This document shows, piece after piece, positions 33,265-43,196 of a stretch of DNA of 64,000 nucleotides (positions within the stretch are counted from its first letter, which is position 1; each line of letters opens with the position of its first letter). The stretch covers positions 32,889-96,888 of the forward strand of contig NZ_BJYT01000016.1 of NCBI RefSeq assembly GCF_007991655.1. The letters run 5' to 3'. Origin of the DNA: Segetibacter aerophilus (GTDB taxonomy: Bacteria; Bacteroidota; Bacteroidia; Chitinophagales; Chitinophagaceae). The notes beneath the pieces are model-generated. The model saw only the letters and a program-made list of their open reading frames with translations. It did no database searches and was not told where the DNA came from. A program made the translations under genes and the position numbers.

Positions 33265-35553
33265 CTAGTTACCGTTGAAATTTGCGGTAAGAGGAGCATT
33301 GCTTTTGTCTCCTGCCTTAGCTACTTTAATTTCAATTGTCTTTTCTTTGATTGTTTGTGTGCGTTCTGCCGGACGTCTTGTTCCATAAATACTTGCAAGT
33401 GTTGGAGCAATTACCAACGAAACAATAGACATTAGTTTAATTAAAATGTTCATAGAAGGACCGGATGTGTCTTTGAAAGGATCTCCGACAGTATCACCAG
33501 TTACCGAGGCTTTGTGCGGGTCGGACTTCTTGTAATACATTACGCCATTAATTTCCACGCCTTTTTCAAAGCTTTTTTTAGCGTTATCCCACGCGCCACC
33601 AGCGTTGTTTTGAAACATACCCATTAACACTCCACTTACCGTCGCGCCTGCTAAAAATCCGCCTAAGGCTTCAGGGCCGAAAATAAAACCGATAATCAAA
33701 GGAGAAATAATAGCAATAGCACCAGGAAGCATCATTTTCTTGATCGAAGCTTCAGTCGAAATCGCAACGCATTTATCATATTCAGGTTTTCCTGTTCCTT
33801 CCATAATGCCCGGAATTGTTTTAAACTGCCGGCGCACTTCTTCAACCATCGCCATCGCCGCTTCACCTACCGCACGGATTGCAAGGGATGAGAAAATGTA
33901 AGGGATCATTCCACCCACAAATAAGCAGGCTAATACATCGGCCTTATAAATATCAATACCTCGGATGCCTGCAATACCCACAAAAGCTGCAAATAAAGCC
34001 AGCGCTGTTAAGGCAGCAGAAGCAATTGCAAACCCTTTACCTGATGCTGCAGTAGTATTTCCCACGGCGTCAAGAATATCTGTTTTTTCACGAACCTCTT
34101 TTGGCAATTCGCTCATTTCGGCAATACCGCCTGCGTTATCCGCTATCGGGCCGAAGGCATCAATGGCCAATTGCATCGCAGTTGTAGCCATCATACCCGC
34201 AGCGGCAATTGCTACACCATATAAACCAGCAAAGTGGTAGCTACCGTAAATTCCGGCGGCTAAAACCAAAATTGGTAAAAAAGTACTTTCCATACCGACA
34301 GCAAGTCCACCGATAACGTTAGTAGCATGTCCCGTAGCTGACTGACGAATGATGCTCATCACCGGGCGTTTTCCCATGGCGGTATAGTATTCCGTTATAA
34401 TACTCATTAAAGTACCCACCAACAATCCAACAGCAATTGCACCCATAACACCATTTTTAGTAAAATGGCTAATGCTCTGCAATTCCTCACCTGTTGGCCT
34501 GATGTCTCTGCTAAGGTATAAGTCTCCATCAGGTAGTATTCCATTCACAAGAAAATAAGATGCAATAGCAGTCAGCACAATTGAACCCCAGTTACCCATG
34601 TTCAACGCCCTTTGTACAACAGAAGTATTTAGTCCCGCTGTATCACTGATACGAACAAAGGCGGTAGCAACGATTGAAAATAAAATTCCCACACCTGCAA
34701 TCAGCATTGGTAGCAGGATAGGAGAGAAGCCCGAATAGCCATCAGAAAGGGCTGCTCCGGTACTTGTGGTTACCTCATGTCCTAAAACAATTGTTGCTAA
34801 AACTGTAGCGACATAAGAGCCAAAAAGGTCAGCGCCCATACCCGCAACATCTCCAACGTTATCTCCCACATTGTCGGCAATCGTTGCAGGATTCCGTGGG
34901 TCATCCTCGGGGATACCAGCTTCAACCTTTCCCACAAGGTCAGCGCCAACGTCTGCAGCTTTGGTATAAATACCACCACCAACACGGGCAAACAAAGCGA
35001 TACTTTCGGCTCCTAAAGAAAAGCCTGTTAAAACCTCGATAGCCTTAGTTACGTCTGCAGAAGTGGACAAAGCTCCGGGAGCAAAATATTTGATAAGGAT
35101 AATAAACAATCCACCTAGACCAAGAACAGCAAGACCCGCAACACCCATTCCCATCACCGCACCGCCTGTGAAAGAAACATTCAGGGCTTTTGATAAAGAG
35201 GTACGAGCTGCGTGTGCAGTCCGTGTATTTGCCAGCGTGGCAACGCGCATACCTACATAACCAGCTAAAGCGCTAAAAAAGGCACCGATAATAAAAGCTA
35301 TAGCAATTGTCCAATCAGACTCAGCACTTCTACTGCCCATAAAGCCTAGGAGAATAGCGACAATAACCCCGAAGTAAGCCATGATCTTATATTCAGCTCT
35401 CAAAAAAGCCATGGCTCCTTCCTGGATATAACGGGCTATCTCTTTCATCCGGTCATTTCCTGGATCTTGTTTAGATACCCAATTGAACTTGACCAAGGTG
35501 TAGAGTAGTCCGATAATGCCCATTGCCGGAACCGCATAAATCAATTTGTCCAT
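33265..35553 (-). CDS. hppA: Membrane-bound ion-translocating pyrophosphatase
   Basis: 762 residues, about 16 membrane helices. It hydrolyses pyrophosphate and pumps H+ and/or Na+. The substrate-binding signature is present ([20 protein letters not shown], then [20 protein letters not shown]). At the potassium determinant the sequence is [13 protein letters not shown] with Ala502 and Gly505, as in K+-dependent enzymes. Whether it pumps H+, Na+ or both cannot be decided here. The C-terminal extension after [10 protein letters not shown] is short and charged. Single-gene unit. Confidence 0.96.
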   Translation of the reverse strand: MDKLIYAVPAMGIIGLLYTLVKFNWVSKQDPGNDRMKEIARYIQEGAMAFLRAEYKIMAYFGVIVAILLGFMGSRSAESDWTIAIAFIIGAFFSALAGYVGMRVATLANTRTAHAARTSLSKALNVSFTGGAVMGMGVAGLAVLGLGGLFIILIKYFAPGALSTSADVTKAIEVLTGFSLGAESIALFARVGGGIYTKAADVGADLVGKVEAGIPEDDPRNPATIADNVGDNVGDVAGMGADLFGSYVATVLATIVLGHEVTTSTGAALSDGYSGFSPILLPMLIAGVGILFSIVATAFVRISDTAGLNTSVVQRALNMGNWGSIVLTAIASYFLVNGILPDGDLYLSRDIRPTGEELQSISHFTKNGVMGAIAVGLLVGTLMSIITEYYTAMGKRPVMSIIRQSATGHATNVIGGLAVGMESTFLPILVLAAGIYGSYHFAGLYGVAIAAAGMMATTAMQLAIDAFGPIADNAGGIAEMSELPKEVREKTDILDAVGNTTAASGKGFAIASAALTALALFAAFVGIAGIRGIDIYKADVLACLFVGGMIPYIFSSLAIRAVGEAAMAMVEEVRRQFKTIPGIMEGTGKPEYDKCVAISTEASIKKMMLPGAIAIISPLIIGFIFGPEALGGFLAGATVSGVLMGMFQNNAGGAWDNAKKSFEKGVEINGVMYYKKSDPHKASVTGDTVGDPFKDTSGPSMNILIKLMSIVSLVIAPTLASIYGTRRPAERTQTIKEKTIEIKVAKAGDKSNAPLTANFNGN

Positions 35554-35678
35554 ATCTGTTTTAGTCTTTTATTTTTTAAAAAGTGGTCAAAAATAGTATA
35601 AAAGTCCATATTAACACTTTATTAAATAATCCTTCTTTTCCCGATATAATTCGTAATGAAGCGTGAGATATGACGCTA

Positions 35679-37169
35679 TTAATTGGCTATTGAAAGAAAG
35701 GCTTTACCAAGATATTCGGTGATATCTCCTGCAACCAATGCTTCCTGTGAAGTTGTCTTTACTGCAATATCTGCTGATAGCCCATGAAGGAACATTCCTA
35801 ATAGACAGCTTTCTTTTGCTGAGTATCCTTGTGCGAGAAGGCCGGTTAAAATACCGGTTAAAACGTCGCCGCTACCGCCAGTGGCCATACCGGAGTTGCC
35901 GGTTGAATTAAAATACACTTCGCCGTCGGGACAAGCGACAAAACTATAATGACCCTTTACTATAATATAAACAAACAACTTCTGGGCTTGTAATCTGGCA
36001 GTTTGAATTCTTTCAAGGTGATTTTCAGTTTTACCAAATATTCGTTCAAACTCTTTGGGGTGCGGACTTAAAATACTTCCAGGTGGCAGCTCTGATAATA
36101 GTTCGTCGTTAGCTGCAATAATATTTAAACCGTCCGCATCGATTACTATTGGCCTGTTGTAGTTTACCAGTACTCTTTGTAACAACCTTGCACTTTCTTC
36201 GCTTGTACCCGTACCCGGACCTATACCAACGGTTGTATATTTTGATAAGTCTACTGTCTCGATTGTTTCCTGGGCTATAGCCATTGCTTCAGGAACTGCT
36301 GTCTGAATTATCGCAAACTGTTCTTCTGGAACCATTGCAGATACAAGTCCTGCACCCGAACGAAGGCAGCCTCTCGTACATAAAACTGCAGCACCCATTT
36401 TGCCTTTTTCACCGGCAACAATGAGCGCATGACCATAAGTTCCTTTGTGAGAGAATTGTTTTCGCGGCTTGTATATTTCTTTAATCATTTTCCAGTCCGT
36501 CAATTCGAACATAGAATTTCCGGCAATCGAAAAATCGGGATGCAATCCAATATTTAACACATGAACCTCTCCAAAAAAAGGCTCATTCTCGGGAAACAAA
36601 AAACAGAATTTAAGTTGCTGAAAGGTGAGTGTTTCATGCGCTTTGATTACAGCGTTAGTAGGAGAGGGCTTGTCGGCAAACATGCCACTTGGCAGGTCAA
36701 TAGCGATGATTGTTGCTGCCGACTTATTGAGATGTTGTACTAGTTGCAGAGACAATCCGTCCAATGGCCTGTTAAGTCCTGACCCGAAAAGTGCATCTAT
36801 AATTAGATCTGCTTTATCTATTACGGGAAAAAAATCCTGGTGTTGAATGAAATGAATAGTAACGGGGAAGGAGTGAAGTCGGCTAAGATTGGTCTGAAAA
36901 TCATTAGTGCCTAAAGAGCCAAATTCAAGGATATAAACGTCTGATAAAATGTCTTTCTCCACAAGCTGTCGGGCAATTGCCAAGCCGTCGCCACCGTTAT
37001 TTCCTTTGCCACAGAAAATTCTGATTTTGCGAAAACCCCCTTTTTTTTGTTCAAACCACTGGGTGCACTGGCGAGCTGCTCGTTCCATCAGGTCTATCGA
37101 ACTTATTGGCTCATTCAATATTGTAAACTCATCCCATTTACGTATTTGTTCTGCAGATAAAATCTTCAT
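35679..37169 (-). CDS. nnr: Bifunctional NAD(P)H-hydrate epimerase/dehydratase
   Basis: 496 residues from the ATG at 37169, chosen because the family begins at MKILSAEQIRKWDEFTI; an upstream start would add 29 unrelated residues. The N-terminal YjeF_N epimerase domain (about 1-215) has FCGKGNNGGDGLAIARQL and IDALFGSGLNRPL. The C-terminal ADP- or ATP-dependent dehydratase (about 225-490) has GIGPGTGTSEESARLL, LSPHPKEFERIFG and NSGMATGGSGDVLTGILTGL. It repairs damaged NADH and NADPH in the cytosol. Confidence 0.96.
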   Translation of the reverse strand: MKILSAEQIRKWDEFTILNEPISSIDLMERAARQCTQWFEQKKGGFRKIRIFCGKGNNGGDGLAIARQLVEKDILSDVYILEFGSLGTNDFQTNLSRLHSFPVTIHFIQHQDFFPVIDKADLIIDALFGSGLNRPLDGLSLQLVQHLNKSAATIIAIDLPSGMFADKPSPTNAVIKAHETLTFQQLKFCFLFPENEPFFGEVHVLNIGLHPDFSIAGNSMFELTDWKMIKEIYKPRKQFSHKGTYGHALIVAGEKGKMGAAVLCTRGCLRSGAGLVSAMVPEEQFAIIQTAVPEAMAIAQETIETVDLSKYTTVGIGPGTGTSEESARLLQRVLVNYNRPIVIDADGLNIIAANDELLSELPPGSILSPHPKEFERIFGKTENHLERIQTARLQAQKLFVYIIVKGHYSFVACPDGEVYFNSTGNSGMATGGSGDVLTGILTGLLAQGYSAKESCLLGMFLHGLSADIAVKTTSQEALVAGDITEYLGKAFLSIAN

Positions 37170-37400
37170 AAACGCTTGCACTGTTAGTGGGTGAAGGTCA
37201 GGATTCTTTGCAGCACGAGACAAAAAAAGAAAGAAATTCCGGAGATTAATTTTCAATAAGTATGAGCGAAGTTGGTGGTCCCATTTAATTCTCTGCTAAA
37301 GTTGGTACAATGGAGAAATGAATGCTTCACCAAAGTAACTGAGGCCCTACCAATAAGTGTAGGAATTGACGGGAGAGTAATTGGTGCGAGTTAACAAAGA

Positions 37401-37424
37401 GTACAAGTGAGTGACACAACAATG
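37401..37424 (-). repeat. Interspersed repeat copy (CATCGTTGYGTC family)
   Basis: Read on the minus strand: CATTGTTGTGTCACTCACTT then GTAC, close to the copy at 63828. It lies between two minus-strand genes. Confidence 0.6.
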
Positions 37425-37459
37425 CTGCTATAAAAACTACAGCCGGTCCAACTCGACAA

Positions 37460-38614
37460 TTATTCCTCGGTCTTCTCGACTTCGGTCTTCTTACTATTAT
37501 TAAAAATAGTACCAATTTTCATTCCGGCGTAAATGCCTTTATTAAACTTATTGCCTAGAATTATGATTGTGGCAGTATCTGCAACGAGACGTGTGAAGCA
37601 GGTATTATTGCCATGCCACCAGCCGTTGTGATAGACAATTTTAGTCGCGTTAGGCATGATCATCAGGCGCCAGCCGAGGCCGTAATTATGCATGGATGGC
37701 CTTTCATTACTGTTCGGTTGTGTCGCTTCTTCGTACGTTGCCTGCGAAACAATCCTGTTACTATAAATAGCCTTGTCCCACAGCAACATGTCGCGTGCAG
37801 TGCTGTAAACATTTTTATCTCCATACACGCAGTCCATTGGCTCCAGGTTAAATGGCCTGTTGTTGTATTGATAACTCGGATGATAGTTAGCTGAGTCTTT
37901 TATTGAAAATACAAAGGTGTTCTTCATCCCCAGGGGAGAAAAAATGGTGTTGCTTAAGTATTCGGGAAAAGTTTGACCGGCCACTTTTTCAACTATCAGC
38001 GCCAGTAATGCATAATTGGTATTGCAGTAGTGGAAGCCGCGGTTAGGATAGCTGTAAAGGGCTGGTTTTTTATCTATCATAAACTGCAGCATGTCGTTAT
38101 TGGTGGCAAGCTTGTGCTTCCACTCGGGGTCGGCAGGCATGAAGTAAACATAATTAGGCAAGCCGCTTCTGTGGCTTAATAACATTCTAACCGTAATACC
38201 GGAGTAAGGAAACTGAGGGAAGAACACTTGTAATGAGTCGTCGAGGTTTAATTTCTTTTCTTCGTACAACTTCATAATTGCCATTCCTGTAAACGTCTTG
38301 GATGTTGAGGCAAGATGAAATGGTGTAGTTGGAGTAATCGAATCTTTTGTATGGAGGTTGGAGTAGCCATGGTAATCTTCAAACAGCACTTGGCCGTTCT
38401 TTGCTACAAGGATGCTGCCGTTGAAGCCATGTTTACCCAGCATCGAGTCATACATTCTCTGGACTGCTGCTGCGTATTGTGCTTTTTCTTCTGGAGATAA
38501 TTGTCGGTATTCAAAGCCGCCTGCATCGGCGACGGATGTATGCTTATCGCTGGGTGTAGAGTGTTTGCACGAAACCACTAGCGCTATGATAAATATATAT
38601 AGTAGAATTTTCAA
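37460..38614 (-). CDS. Serine hydrolase lipoprotein, class C beta-lactamase/PBP-like
   Basis: 384 residues with a lipobox (ALVVSC) near residue 16. The nucleophile motif SxxK is in LASTSKTFTGMAIMKLYEE, the second motif YxN in FHYCNTNYALLALIVEK, and HNG in KIVYHNGWWHGNN stands for the KTG-type third motif. Such proteins are periplasmic esterases, D-aminopeptidases or DD-peptidase relatives; resistance cannot be inferred. Confidence 0.9.
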   Translation of the reverse strand: MKILLYIFIIALVVSCKHSTPSDKHTSVADAGGFEYRQLSPEEKAQYAAAVQRMYDSMLGKHGFNGSILVAKNGQVLFEDYHGYSNLHTKDSITPTTPFHLASTSKTFTGMAIMKLYEEKKLNLDDSLQVFFPQFPYSGITVRMLLSHRSGLPNYVYFMPADPEWKHKLATNNDMLQFMIDKKPALYSYPNRGFHYCNTNYALLALIVEKVAGQTFPEYLSNTIFSPLGMKNTFVFSIKDSANYHPSYQYNNRPFNLEPMDCVYGDKNVYSTARDMLLWDKAIYSNRIVSQATYEEATQPNSNERPSMHNYGLGWRLMIMPNATKIVYHNGWWHGNNTCFTRLVADTATIIILGNKFNKGIYAGMKIGTIFNNSKKTEVEKTEE

Positions 38615-38754
38615 GGAAGTACGTTTTTGAACACAACAAAAATAGGGTAACAGGTAAACGTTTTTTCACTGACAAAATTTTACTTAATAACATTTTTTTA
38701 ATACAATAGTTATTAACCAATGTGAATACCGGAAGAAAGCAAATACTATACCTT

Positions 38755-39183
38755 TTAACCCGGAAGCCGCACACATTCGACCCAAAATTTTCCTATCTTA
38801 TTCATTTTGTCGCACCATTCTTCCAGGTTGTTCGGCTTGCTTATAAAGCAGCTGGCGCCAAGGTCGTAGGCCTTCTCAATGTCTTTTTGAGCGTTTGATG
38901 TGGAGAAAATTACGACAGGTATTTTGCGGAGGGTTTCGCTACTTTTTATTTCTTCTAAAGCTTCGAAGCCACCTTTACGTGGCATATTTAAATCGAGCAA
39001 TATAAGGTGAGGAAGATTTTTAGTATCTGCTTTAAGATGTTCCATTAAAATTTGGCCGTCGTATACCTCTTTTATCTGGACCCCCATTTTGTTTTCGATA
39101 AAACAATCTTTGGTTATCTGCACATCATCGGTATCGTCGTCGGCAATTAATATCTTAAATGGAGAGGCTGAATTATTTGTCAT
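38755..39183 (-). CDS. Stand-alone response regulator receiver protein
   Basis: 142 residues forming one CheY-like domain: ILIADDDTDDVQITKDCF (acidic pocket), LILLDLNMPRKGG (phospho-accepting Asp), VVIFSTSNAQKD (switch Ser/Thr) and CFISKPNNLEEW (Lys). There is no output domain, so it would act by protein contact. The TDDVQ form is of the Rcp1 type that often works with phytochrome-like or hybrid kinases, but no kinase gene is near. Confidence 0.93.
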   Translation of the reverse strand: MTNNSASPFKILIADDDTDDVQITKDCFIENKMGVQIKEVYDGQILMEHLKADTKNLPHLILLDLNMPRKGGFEALEEIKSSETLRKIPVVIFSTSNAQKDIEKAYDLGASCFISKPNNLEEWCDKMNKIGKFWVECVRLPG

Positions 39184-39347
39184 TATGGGATGAAGTTAGA
39201 AAATATTGGAGCAGTTGCAGCAATTGCGGGGTCAAAAATCCCATTTAAACGGTAGAATAAAAAAATGATTTAATTTGGCGCTTTTTAAAATGGTAAAGCA
39301 TTTACCGCTTTTATTATAAAATTTATTAAAAAACCAAAACAGGTTTA

Positions 39348-40583
39348 ATGAATAACCAAATAACGAGCTATCCGAAAGAAAAAATTCAAATTCTGCTGTT
39401 AGAGAATATTAGTCCAAATGCATCGAAAGTTTTTAAAAATAATGGATATAGCAATATAGAAACAATTGCAGGAGCAATGTCTGAGGATGATTTAATAAAG
39501 GCTGTCAAAGATGTGCATCTGTTAGGAATTAGAAGCAAAACAAAGGTGACCGAGAGAGTGCTTGCTTCTGCTAAAAAATTACAGGCGATTGGCTGTTTTT
39601 GTATTGGTGTAAACCAGGTGGATCTGCAGGCCGCAACAAAGTTTGGCGTTACAGTTTTCAACGCCCCTTATAGCAATACCAGGAGTGTGGCTGAATTGGT
39701 GATAGGCGCAGCGATCATGTTGATCCGGCGTATCCCTGATAAAAATATGGCGGCTCACAAGGGAGTCTGGATGAAAGATGCTAAGGGCAGCTACGAGCTT
39801 CGCGGAAAAACTTTAGGTATCATCGGTTATGGAAATATTGGAAGTCAGCTCAGTATTTTGGCAGAAGCTTTAGGCATGAAGGTGCTTTTTTACGACGTGG
39901 AAACAAAAATGCCACTTGGCAATGCGGCTGCTGTAAAAACTTTACCCGAACTGGTAGCTACGGCCGATGTCATCTCTCTACACGTGCCCGAAAATGCGGG
40001 AACCAAAAACCTCATAAACAAAGAGATATTGGCTGAATTTAAAAAAGGTTCGATTTTGATCAATTATGCCAGGGGGAAGGTGGTGGATATAGAAGCTTTA
40101 AGCGCAAGCCTTGCTGAAGGAAGGCTAGGTGGAGCTGCAATAGATGTCTTCCCCGTGGAGCCTGAAAAAAATGGCGACCAATTTATTACGCCTTTGCAAA
40201 ACCTTCCGAATGTCTTGCTTACACCGCACATTGGCGGAAGTACAGAGGAAGCACAACAGAACATTGGGGAAGACGTAAGCAATAAGCTTTTTCAATTTTT
40301 GGAAAAAGGCATCACAAACGGCTCTCACACTGTACCGTCGCTGGCTCTTCCTCCGCAGGAAAATACACACCGTATTTTGCACGTTCATAAAAACGTTCCG
40401 GGGGTCTTGAGTGCCATAAACACTCAGCTTTCCACGAATGACATAAACATCATCGCGCAATATCTAAAGACGAACGATGAGATCGGCTATGTGGTGCTTG
40501 ACGTCGACAAAAAACTTTCTGCGCAGGCGGTCGAATTACTGAAAGATGTAAGGGAAACGATTAAGGTTAGGTTACTTTATTAA
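39348..40583 (+). CDS. serA: D-3-phosphoglycerate dehydrogenase
   Basis: 411 residues, NAD-dependent first step of serine synthesis. The catalytic segment follows a Rossmann motif (LGIIGYGNIGSQLSILAEAL). Catalytic Arg, Glu and His lie in NYARGKVVDIEAL, DVFPVEPE and LTPHIGGSTEEAQ. A C-terminal ACT domain (about 340-411, HKNVPGVLSAINTQLSTNDI) suggests serine feedback. The length matches the E. coli-type short enzyme. Confidence 0.95.
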   Translation: MNNQITSYPKEKIQILLLENISPNASKVFKNNGYSNIETIAGAMSEDDLIKAVKDVHLLGIRSKTKVTERVLASAKKLQAIGCFCIGVNQVDLQAATKFGVTVFNAPYSNTRSVAELVIGAAIMLIRRIPDKNMAAHKGVWMKDAKGSYELRGKTLGIIGYGNIGSQLSILAEALGMKVLFYDVETKMPLGNAAAVKTLPELVATADVISLHVPENAGTKNLINKEILAEFKKGSILINYARGKVVDIEALSASLAEGRLGGAAIDVFPVEPEKNGDQFITPLQNLPNVLLTPHIGGSTEEAQQNIGEDVSNKLFQFLEKGITNGSHTVPSLALPPQENTHRILHVHKNVPGVLSAINTQLSTNDINIIAQYLKTNDEIGYVVLDVDKKLSAQAVELLKDVRETIKVRLLY

Positions 40584-40655
40584 GCTTCAGTAAAAAGATT
40601 TTTAGGTGACACGAGGAGAATTTTTGTATGAAACCAACATTGGTTTTCATAGCAA

Positions 40656-40680
40656 CATCGTTGCGTCGCAATCACTTCAC
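40656..40680 (+). repeat. Interspersed repeat copy (CATCGTTGYGTC family)
   Basis: CATCGTTGCGTCGCAATCAC then TTCAC, in the serA to 40744 spacer. Confidence 0.6.
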
Positions 40681-40743
40681 CTTAACGTCAATTTGCATCT
40701 TCAGCTTTACCCACAAGCCGTCTTGAAATTTTAACAGCCTCCA

Positions 40744-41949
40744 ATGAAAGTTATCTTACCCGTATTCTTATTCTTGATTTTTCCGCTGTTAGCCATAAGT
40801 CAAAATAAAGTTTCGGGTACTGTTGTCAACGGATCGGATGGTAAGCCCCTACCGGGCGCAAGCATATTTATAAACAACGGATCAAATGGAACCGTCACAG
40901 ATGCAGAGGGGAAATTCGCCCTTGCAGGTATCACCAGCGCTAACTTCGAACTGGTTGTTTCCTTTGTGAACTACCAGACCATTGTCGTAAAAATAACTCC
41001 TGAAAATATCGGTAAAAGGTTCCGCATCGAAATGGAACCGAAACCGCAAGAACTGCAGGAAGTAGTGATCGGCCCGATATTAAAAGACGGTTGGCAGGTC
41101 TGGGGCAAAACATTTACAGATTATTTTATCGGAACATCTAAAAACGCGACCCAGTGCGTTATTAAAAATCCGAAGGTGCTGCGCTTTCGTTACGACAAGA
41201 AAAACCAGGTGTTGAAAGTAACGGCTTTAGATAAAATGATCATTTTAAACAATGCGTTAGGATTACAAATAGACTATCAACTGGAAGAATTTCGCTACGA
41301 TGGAAAGGCCCGTATGATGAGTTTTTATGGCTATTCTTCGTTTAAAAAGATGACTTCCAAACGCCGCAAAAAACAGGAGGAGTGGATCAATAAAAGAAGA
41401 GAGGCTTATAACGGTTCTATGATGCATTTCATCAGGTCAGTTTACGAAAACAAGACTGAACAGGAAGGCTTCGAACTGAGACAATTAATCAGGTTGTATA
41501 AAAGCGACACTTTGTTGCGACCATACTACGACAGCATCATGGCCGGCCTCAAAACGATTTTCGACCCAGCCCTCTATTCGATGCAATTGATGAAAGATGG
41601 GCAGTTTTCCAGTGATCCCATCATCTATATTCTTGGGAAACAACCCTTGTCCTGCGACTCAATAAGAACTTTCGATACGACTAGTAAGAGTTGGTACTTA
41701 ACCTTCCAGAACAATTTGCAGCTGGTCTATAAGAAGGAACTCGAGACAGAGGAGTATGCACAACAAATGGGACAGAAAGTTACGAGCAGGAAATACCAAA
41801 CTTCTATTTTGCAATTACCAAATCAAAGAGCAGTGTTGATAGAGAAAAACGGCTTGTATTTCGATCCGCTCGATTTATTTTCCGAGGGTTATCTCGGGTG
41901 GGAAAAGATGGCTGAAATGCTTCCAAACGACTACGAGCCGGGGGACTAA
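40744..41949 (+). CDS. Exported protein with carboxypeptidase-regulatory-like domain
   Basis: 401 residues with a signal peptide (cleavage after LAISQ). A CarboxypepD_reg-like beta-sandwich (about 20-105, VSGTVVNGSDGKPLPGASIF and FALAGITSANFELVVSFVNY) is followed by a large domain without a known family. Bacteroidota use this layout for envelope proteins of unknown role. No TonB-receptor plug or barrel is attached. Confidence 0.85.
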   Translation: MKVILPVFLFLIFPLLAISQNKVSGTVVNGSDGKPLPGASIFINNGSNGTVTDAEGKFALAGITSANFELVVSFVNYQTIVVKITPENIGKRFRIEMEPKPQELQEVVIGPILKDGWQVWGKTFTDYFIGTSKNATQCVIKNPKVLRFRYDKKNQVLKVTALDKMIILNNALGLQIDYQLEEFRYDGKARMMSFYGYSSFKKMTSKRRKKQEEWINKRREAYNGSMMHFIRSVYENKTEQEGFELRQLIRLYKSDTLLRPYYDSIMAGLKTIFDPALYSMQLMKDGQFSSDPIIYILGKQPLSCDSIRTFDTTSKSWYLTFQNNLQLVYKKELETEEYAQQMGQKVTSRKYQTSILQLPNQRAVLIEKNGLYFDPLDLFSEGYLGWEKMAEMLPNDYEPGD

Positions 41950-42061
41950 AAGATAAGAAGGTGAGCTCCTGGTTTTCCTTCACAAGATCATTTTCTCTTT
42001 TTCAGCAAACACTGGTTATTATGTTCAAACCCTTATTTTTATCGCCTAAAAGCAAAATTGC

Positions 42062-43012
42062 ATGTCATACAAATCACGTCGAAAATTTATCACTCAATTA
42101 GCAGGTGTAGCCGCGCTGGGCATTGGAGCAACTTCCTGCGCCATGAGTAAAAAAACTACCTCAACAGGTAATAATTCAATGGCTGGTTTCTTTGAAATTT
42201 CTTTAGCAGAATGGAGTTTTCACAAAGCCTTGTTCGCTAATAAAATGACCAATCTAGATTTCCCGGTTATTGCTAAACAGCAATACGGAATAAGCGTGGT
42301 TGAATATGTGAACCAGTTTTTCAAGGACAAAGCAAAAGACACAAACTACCTCAACGAACTATTGAAGCGTTGCAAGGACAATGGTGTTAAAAATCATCTG
42401 ATTATGATTGATGGTGAAGGCAACCTTGGTAATCTTGACAACACTAAAAGATTACAGGCTGTAGAAAACCATTATCGCTGGGTGGAAGCTGCAAAATATT
42501 TAGGTTGCCGCACAATACGGGTTAATGCTGCCGGAGACGGAAGCGCCGAAGATGTACAAAAGGCAGCTATTGACGGCCTGGGCAGACTGGGGGAATTTGC
42601 CGCAAAAGAAAATATCAATGTAATTGTTGAAAACCACGGCGGCTACTCTTCCAATGGAATTTGGTTGACAGGTGTAATGAAAAGCATTAATCGACCTAAC
42701 GTTGGTGTACTCCCTGACTTTAATAATTTCTGTATAAAACGAGGATCGGGTAAATGTGTTGAAGAATATGACAGGTATAAAGGAGTTACTGAACTTATGC
42801 CATTTGCAAAGGGTGCAAGCGCTAAGTCAATAGACTTTGATGAAAACGGCAACTGTGTTGAAACAGATTATACGAGGATGCTTAAAATTGTAAAAGACTC
42901 AGGGTTCCATGGCTATATCGGGATTGAATATGAAGGCAATAAACTAAGCGAAGAAGAAGGAGTACGCAAAACAAAAGCGCTGCTTGAAAAAGTGGCGGCA
43001 AGCATGGCGTAA
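42062..43012 (+). CDS. Sugar phosphate isomerase/epimerase-type TIM-barrel protein
   Basis: 316 residues. The N-terminus ([20 protein letters not shown] then SC) combines a Tat-like RR motif with a lipobox, so it is exported and probably lipid-anchored. The remainder is an AP-endonuclease-2-like (xylose isomerase-like) TIM barrel with metal-ligand candidates in [13 protein letters not shown] and GYIGIEYEG. Substrate unknown. It precedes the PQQ dehydrogenase, but a terminator lies between them. Confidence 0.88.
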   Translation: MSYKSRRKFITQLAGVAALGIGATSCAMSKKTTSTGNNSMAGFFEISLAEWSFHKALFANKMTNLDFPVIAKQQYGISVVEYVNQFFKDKAKDTNYLNELLKRCKDNGVKNHLIMIDGEGNLGNLDNTKRLQAVENHYRWVEAAKYLGCRTIRVNAAGDGSAEDVQKAAIDGLGRLGEFAAKENINVIVENHGGYSSNGIWLTGVMKSINRPNVGVLPDFNNFCIKRGSGKCVEEYDRYKGVTELMPFAKGASAKSIDFDENGNCVETDYTRMLKIVKDSGFHGYIGIEYEGNKLSEEEGVRKTKALLEKVAASMA

Positions 43013-43034
43013 AGAATTTCTTGAAACAAATTTT

Positions 43035-43077
43035 CAAAAAGCTTGTAGGGTCACTTACAAGCTTTTTGTTTTTTTCT
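43035..43077 (+). terminator. Terminator after the TIM-barrel gene
   Basis: AAAAAGCTTGTA pairs with TACAAGCTTTTT around an 8-base loop, followed by a T run. It ends within the region where a longer frame for the next gene would start, which supports the later start at 43197. Confidence 0.88.
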
Positions 43078-43196
43078 TCCTAAGAAAGAAGTGTAGAAGG
43101 TCAAAGAGTTTGCCTCATTTCTGGCCCCGTCTCCCACACTTTTATTCTAGACTAAATCCTTTAATTTCATTCTTTGCATTAAACACTACCTCGACA

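Noticed and set aside
33965..35260. Plus-strand frames opposite hppA
   Set aside because: They mirror the low-complexity coding of the membrane pyrophosphatase and have no independent support.
42984..43196. Extended N-terminus of the PQQ dehydrogenase
   Set aside because: The region overlaps the previous gene and a strong terminator; the ATG at 43197 leads straight into a signal-like segment.
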